A stretch of 48,602 nucleotides of DNA. It comes from a bacterium (GTDB lineage: Bacteria > Methylomirabilota > Methylomirabilia > Methylomirabilales > 2-02-FULL-66-22). The notes beneath the pieces were generated by a model that had not been told where the DNA came from, did not search any database, and was given only the letters and a program-made list of their open reading frames with translations. The stretch is from the NCBI GenBank assembly GCA_029580855.1, contig JAKPQH010000227.1, positions 1 through 48,602 on the forward strand, given 5' to 3'. Shown piece by piece: positions 44,634 through 48,602 of the stretch (positions are counted from its first letter, which is position 1; each line of letters opens with the position of its first letter). Made by a program: the position numbers and the translations under genes.

Positions 44634-45632
44634 ATGCTGATCGTCATGGAGCACGGCGCCACACCCGAGCAGATCGAAACGGTCGTCCAAGCCGTGAGGC
44701 GGCTCGGCCTCGCGCCGCAGCCCATTCCCGGCGAGAACCGGGTGGCCATCGGCGTCCTGGGCAACCAGGGCTACGTGGCCGACGAGCCGTTCCGCGATCT
44801 GCCGGGCATCCAGGAGCTGATCCACGTCACCAAGCCCTACAAGTTGGTGAGCCGCGATTTCCATCCGGGCGAATCGGTGATCGCCGTGGGGACGGCGCGC
44901 GTGGGATGGGGGCTCCCGCCGGTGGCCATCGCGGGCCCCTGCACCGTCGAGAGCCGGGAGCAGGTGCGGGCGACGGCCAAGGCGGTGAAGGCCGCGGGCG
45001 CCGGGATTCTGCGGGGGGGCGCGTTCAAGCCGCGGACCGGCCCGCACTCGTTCCAGGGCCTGGGCTATGAGGGGTTGGACTACCTGGCCGAGGCCGGCCG
45101 CGAGGTCGGCCTGCCCATCGTCACCGAAGTCATGCGTATCGATCAGCTGGAGCGGGTGGCCGCGGTCGCCGATTGCCTCCAGATCGGCGCGCGCAACATG
45201 CAGAACTTCGACTTGCTGAAAGAGGTCGGCCGCGTCGGCAAGCCGGTGGTGCTGAAGCGCGGGGTGAGCGCCACCCTGGAGGAGTTTCTGGCCGCGGCCG
45301 AGTACATCGTCATCGAGGGCAACCCCAACGTCATCCTGTGCGAGCGCGGCATCCGCACGTTCGAGCGCGCGCTGCGGAACACCTTGGACCTGGCCGTGGT
45401 TCCCTATCTGCGCCAGGTGACCCATCTGCCCGTCGTCGTGGACCCGAGTCACGCCCTGGGCCGCCGCGACCTCGTGATCCCCATGAGCAAGGCGGCGATC
45501 GTCGTGGGCGCCGCTGGCGTGATGGTGGAGGTGCATCCCGACCCGGCCCGGGCGCTCTGCGACGGCCCCCAATCGCTGGATCTCGCGGGTTTTGCGCAGC
45601 TCATGGCCGAACTGCGGGCGGCGCGAGCCTGA
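44634..45632 (+). CDS. aroF: 3-deoxy-7-phosphoheptulonate synthase (DAHP synthase, type I-beta)
   Basis: The 332-residue enzyme condenses phosphoenolpyruvate and erythrose 4-phosphate in the first step of aromatic amino-acid synthesis. It has an N-terminal ferredoxin-like (ACT-like) domain of about 70 residues, typical of feedback-regulated I-beta enzymes. The barrel has [39 protein letters not shown] and [17 protein letters not shown] at 44623-44627 supports the ATG at 44634. No other aro genes are next to it. Confidence 0.95.
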   Translation: MLIVMEHGATPEQIETVVQAVRRLGLAPQPIPGENRVAIGVLGNQGYVADEPFRDLPGIQELIHVTKPYKLVSRDFHPGESVIAVGTARVGWGLPPVAIAGPCTVESREQVRATAKAVKAAGAGILRGGAFKPRTGPHSFQGLGYEGLDYLAEAGREVGLPIVTEVMRIDQLERVAAVADCLQIGARNMQNFDLLKEVGRVGKPVVLKRGVSATLEEFLAAAEYIVIEGNPNVILCERGIRTFERALRNTLDLAVVPYLRQVTHLPVVVDPSHALGRRDLVIPMSKAAIVVGAAGVMVEVHPDPARALCDGPQSLDLAGFAQLMAELRAARA

Positions 45633-45791
45633 CCCCGCAATCGTCCGTGATTCGTGACAATCCTCCCGTTTTTGTCAGCGACAGTTGACGGCGGGCGGCT
45701 TCCCGGACAACCATACTCCGCGACAGCGAGCCGAGCCAAACGCGTGGCCGCGCGGCGTCGTCTCATAACCGAGGAGAGGGGAGGAGTCGTC

Positions 45792-46289
45792 ATGGCGAGC
45801 ACAGAGCAGAATCTGAAGGACGCGTTCGCAGGGGAAAGCCAGGCGAACCGGAAATACCTGGCGTTCGCGAAGAAGGCCGAGGCGGACGGGTTCCCGAACG
45901 TCGCGCGGCTGTTCCGGACCGCCGCCGAGGCCGAGACGATCCATGCGCACGGGCACCTGGACGCCCTCGGCGGCATCAAGTCGACGGCCGAGAACCTCCA
46001 GGCCGCCATCAACGGGGAGACCTACGAGTACAAGGAGATGTACCCGCCGATGATCAGCCAGGCGGTGGCGGACAAGCACCCCGCCAAGCGCATGTTCGGT
46101 TACGCCGCCCGCGCCGAAGAGGTTCATGCCCGGCTCTATCAGCAGGCCTTGGACGCCGTGAAGCAAGGCAAGGACCTCGCCGAGACCAAGTTTTTCCTTT
46201 GCCCCGTGTGCGGTCACATCGAGTTCGGCCGGCCCCCGGCCTCCTGTCCCATCTGCGGTACGCTGGAGGATGAATTCGTCCAGGTGTAG
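45792..46289 (+). CDS. Rubrerythrin
   Basis: The 165-residue protein has an N-terminal ferritin-like diiron domain (EGSQ-like GESQANRKY near residue 15, EAETIHAHGH near 47-55, RAEEVHARLY near 108). A C-terminal rubredoxin site has Cys137-x2-Cys140 and Cys152-x2-Cys155. It reduces hydrogen peroxide in the cytoplasm of anaerobes or microaerophiles. GGAGGAG precedes the ATG. A strong terminator follows 55 nt after the stop, so it is monocistronic. Confidence 0.96.
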   Translation: MASTEQNLKDAFAGESQANRKYLAFAKKAEADGFPNVARLFRTAAEAETIHAHGHLDALGGIKSTAENLQAAINGETYEYKEMYPPMISQAVADKHPAKRMFGYAARAEEVHARLYQQALDAVKQGKDLAETKFFLCPVCGHIEFGRPPASCPICGTLEDEFVQV

Positions 46290-46343
46290 GAGCGGTTCCC
46301 GCCGGAGAGACCGCGCAGCATCACGACCGGCGGACGGTTGCGC

Positions 46344-46384
46344 CGCAGCCCCTTGGGTCGCCGACTCAAGGGGCTGCGTCTTTC
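46344..46384 (+). terminator. Intrinsic terminator of rubrerythrin
   Basis: CGCAGCCCCTTG (46344-46355) pairs perfectly with CAAGGGGCTGCG (46367-46378) around an 11-nt loop and is followed by the T-rich TCTTTC. Confidence 0.75.
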
Positions 46385-46407
46385 GTGGGAAGCGTAGTCG
46401 ACGCCGG

Positions 46408-47339
46408 CTACGTGTTTCGCCTCGCCCGCAGCCGCTCGATGGCGGTTTGCAGGCTGACCTGCATCCGCCGCAGCGCCTCGGCCGGATCGCCGACTTCATC
46501 CCTGCGATTGACCCGGATCTCGGCATTCAGCTCCCCGAGGCTGATCCGGTCGGCCACATCGGCCAGTTGCAGCAAGGGCGCGGTGATCCCTCGCGCGATG
46601 ATATACGCGGCCAGGATGGTCAGGAGACCGAATACGGCGGCGGCCGCCGCGCCGACCTCGGCCATCTGAACCGCGGCCCCCGCGGACGACGGCTGCGGGG
46701 CCTGCAGGACGAGGTGCCAGGGCTTGTTCTTCAGCGGCACGGCGGCGGACCGGTGTCGCAGCGGGCTGTTGTCTGCCGCCGCCTCGAACGTGGTCGCCGT
46801 GGACGGGTGGAGCGCCGCGGCGACTTCCGGGAGCGGGAGCACATGGACCCGCTCGGCCGCGGCCCGGATCCGGCCCGTTGTGTTCGTCACGACGGTGGCC
46901 CGAAGCCCGGCCGGGCCTTTCATGCTCCTCAGCGTGGCCTCCAGCCGCGCGTCGCGTTCGGCGCGCGCCTCGTCCAAGCGCCGGATCCCTTCCAAAAGCA
47001 GCGCACTCCACGGGGTCTGGACATTTCGCGCCACCGGGGCAGCACGTAGTCCACGCGAAAGTCCCCATCCTCCCACGTCAGCAGCTCGTGCACCGCATCT
47101 TCACCCGTCAGGCCGCCGCCGCCCGCAAACACCAGCTCGCCGTCCGTGACGATCAGCTTCCCCGCGTGCTCGCCGTGCGTCAGAGATACCTGCGCCCGCT
47201 GTCGCTCGCAACAGTGAAGCTGCACCAGGTTGAAGAGACTCAAATCGTTGAGTGTGCCGATGAGAGACGTGCGCGACGCCTCTCCCTCGACGACTCGGTG
47301 CGTTTCACGGGAGGTCGCCCGGCGGAGGCAACCAGACAT
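46408..47339 (-). pseudogene. DUF4388 + Cache-like + HAMP sensor gene, frameshifted
   Basis: From the minus-strand ATG at 47339 the frame encodes a DUF4388 domain (SLIGTLNDLSLFNLVQL to DGDFRVDYVLP). Homology then continues in the neighbouring frame from about 47048: VARNVQTPWSALLLEGIRRLDE, a Cache-like tail (LKNKPWHLVLQAPQ), one membrane helix (about 30 residues rich in Ala), and HAMP (GITAPLLQLADVADRI) up to the stop at 46408. The switch occurs near a CCCC run at about 47035-47045 and is explained by one missing base. No output domain follows HAMP. Sequencing error versus real decay cannot be separated here. Confidence 0.65.
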
Positions 47340-47861
47340 CTCCGCGGAGCGAAAACCACGCCTGCGTGACGACTCGGCGTCCGACTCATCGTTACTGCAC
47401 GGCCGGTGCCAATGCGAGTATTCGGAGGAATGCCCTCCTCGGTGGTGAAAAACCCACGAATTGCTGAAATCCGCGCGGCGGAAGGGAACGTTGGCGACAT
47501 GCCGCCGTACTCGATCCGACCGCACCTGGGTCGCAATCGAGACCGACGACCGCGACGCGCGCGGCGCAGACGCACATGGCACAAATCGCGCATCACTGCC
47601 CACCGTTCTTGCGGCCGGATCGTCGTGCTCAGCAAATCGACGACGGCAATAGAAATCGAGAGGTATAGGCGTTGGCGTCACGCATGAAACTTCCCGCTCG
47701 GTGCGAACCCTGGGGATATTTGGCCGCGCGGCGTACGTGGCCCGTGAAAAATAACGGCGGGAGGTGACGCAAAGTTTCAGCTCCTGCACGAGGAGAATCG
47801 GGGAATTTGGCGAAACACGCGGCAGGTCCGAATGGGGTCTGAAGTCGAAGGAGGGGTTGCC
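47340..47861. other. Gene-poor stretch with possible structured RNA
   Basis: No coding sequence with family similarity was recognised in these 522 nt. On the plus strand GGTGACGCAAAG lies near 47763-47774, resembling the core of c-di-GMP-I (GEMM) riboswitches, followed by a small hairpin (CTCC-loop-GGAG). It is about 90 nt before the rubredoxin-like gene. The GGCAAACC half of the motif is not evident, so I do not call a riboswitch. Confidence 0.25.
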
Positions 47862-48083
47862 ATGGAAAGTCACGCGAAATCGAGATGCTCGACGTTCGCA
47901 ATCTACGATGAGGCGCTTCGGGCGCGGCTCTGCGCCGTGGCGCTGGCCACCGTGGCGCAAGAAGACGACACGGACGACATGCGGCTCTTCCTGTGCCCGA
48001 CGTGCGGCCATATCGAGCCCAATCTACCCCCGGCCTCCTGCCCGATCTGCGCGGCGCGCGCCGAGCAGTTTGTCCAGGTCTAG
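47862..48083 (+). CDS. Small free-standing rubredoxin-like protein (rubrerythrin C-terminal domain)
   Basis: The 73-residue protein has Cys45-x2-Cys48 and Cys60-x2-Cys63. Its last 32 residues closely match the rubredoxin tail of the rubrerythrin at 45792-46289 (FLCPTCGHIE, PPASCPIC, FVQV end). The first 40 residues do not resemble the diiron domain. AAGGAGGGG lies 6 nt upstream of the ATG, so it is probably expressed. It could be an electron carrier to rubrerythrin, or the remnant of a deleted second rubrerythrin gene. Confidence 0.7.
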   Translation: MESHAKSRCSTFAIYDEALRARLCAVALATVAQEDDTDDMRLFLCPTCGHIEPNLPPASCPICAARAEQFVQV

Positions 48084-48111
48084 CGCCCGGTCTGACCCCC
48101 CCATGTTGGCG

Positions 48112-48157
48112 CAAATGCCGCGACCCCCCCGATTGCGTCGGAGGGTCGCGGCATTTG
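48112..48157. terminator. Bidirectional terminator hairpin
   Basis: A perfect 15-bp stem (48112-48126 with 48143-48157) encloses a 16-nt loop between convergent genes. There is no clear T-run. Confidence 0.55.
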
Positions 48158-48188
48158 GAATCCGCCGCGGTAGGGACCGTCCACGGTG

Positions 48189-48602
48189 TCACGCGGTGCG
48201 AAACCGCGCCAGCGCCGCGGAATCCACCTCGATCCCCAGCCCCGGCTCCTGGGGAACGGCCATCCGACCGTTGGCCGGCGTCGGGAGCGGATTGACGAGG
48301 AGCTCCTCGCGGAGCGGGTTGGGCGGATACATGTATTCGAACGTCAACATGTTGGGAAGCGCCGCGGCCCATTGGATCGACGCCGCCACGGCCACCGCCG
48401 CCGAGGCACCCGTGTGGGGTCCGACCGGCACGTCGAAGGCGCTGGCGAGGGCCGCGATCTTCCGTGTCCTTTCGGCAGGCCTGCCTGACTTCACTTTTTC
48501 TCGTGGGCCGCACCCCGAGGGCAGCGCGACCTGTGTAAGAGGCTCTCCTGTCGGCGGCACTGTGAAGAGATTGGCGCGGGGCGACGGTCAGGCGGTGGAC
48601 GG
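48189..48602 (-). CDS. Mandelate racemase/muconate-lactonizing enzyme C-terminal part (partial or truncated)
   Basis: From about 48470 to the stop at 48189 the minus strand encodes a typical C-terminal end of enolase-superfamily proteins: RKIAALASAFDVPVGPHTGASAAV with the His of the MR type, then the capping-domain return and the tail PGLGIEVD. The frame stays open towards the window edge, but the residues before RKIAAL do not look like the family's barrel strand (expected VGRxGGLTE). The gene is therefore either interrupted near 48475 or frameshifted further upstream. It is distinct from the MLE-type protein at 10387-11502. Confidence 0.6.

Noticed and set aside
45633..45791. A TTGACG/CATACT promoter for rubrerythrin
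   Set aside because: The spacing of 21 nt is too long for a normal sigma70 promoter.
47755..47835. Annotating a c-di-GMP riboswitch
   Set aside because: Only the GACGCAAAG half matches; the GGCAAACC part and the P1b tetraloop stem are not convincing.
1..48602. CRISPR arrays, tRNA and rRNA genes
   Set aside because: No regularly spaced direct repeats with spacers, no cloverleaf with the conserved T-loop sequence and no rRNA core sequences were noticed.

Overview
The window is high-GC DNA from a bacterium with an outer membrane, shown by an LptD gene. Gene content points to a soil or subsurface lineage such as Rokubacteria/NC10 (Methylomirabilota) or a deltaproteobacterium: many solute importers, TRAP-TAXI transport, a NuoEF-type soluble oxidoreductase, rubrerythrin and a triheme c7-type cytochrome. 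The lineage is an inference; no rRNA or tRNA gene was seen.

Layout. 1-3.7 kb (minus): a NuoE-NuoF-flavoprotein operon that runs off the left edge. 4-6.8 kb (minus): a HemL-like aminotransferase and an amidohydrolase. 7.3-12.7 kb (plus): a complete polar amino-acid ABC importer followed by an enolase-superfamily epimerase-like enzyme and an amidohydrolase/deacetylase, probably one catabolic operon. 12.8-19.6 kb: a minus-strand unit of class V aminotransferase, LeuC-like, LeuD-like, fused TRAP permease and TAXI binding protein, divergent from an IclR regulator across a shared dyad operator.

19.6-31.4 kb is an accessory block of visibly lower GC. On its left lies a decayed REP-associated (IS200-like) transposase with perfect 23-bp terminal inverted repeats, and on its right a decayed transposase C-terminus. 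Inside are two ABC importers (peptide type and sugar type) that both lack ATPase genes, an M20 peptidase, a FAD-dependent oxidoreductase and a LacI regulator preceded by three tandem operators.

31.5-46.4 kb is core-like. It holds a heme-related minus-strand group (LptD, radical SAM/SPASM protein, HemB, HemL, triheme cytochrome), a Ski2-like helicase, a nuclease/RmuC pair, SixA, dienelactone hydrolase, a DAHP synthase and rubrerythrin. Two copies and one partial copy of a MITE-like repeat sit directly at gene 3' ends. 46.4-48.6 kb looks eroded: a frameshifted DUF4388-Cache-HAMP gene, a free-standing rubredoxin-like small protein, and the 3' end of a mandelate-racemase-like gene whose upstream part does not look homologous.

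No CRISPR array, tRNA, rRNA or intact insertion sequence was found. The best candidates for undescribed biology are the IclR-controlled aminotransferase/LeuCD/TRAP cluster, the MITE-like repeats that coincide with stop codons, and the ATPase-less transporter island.
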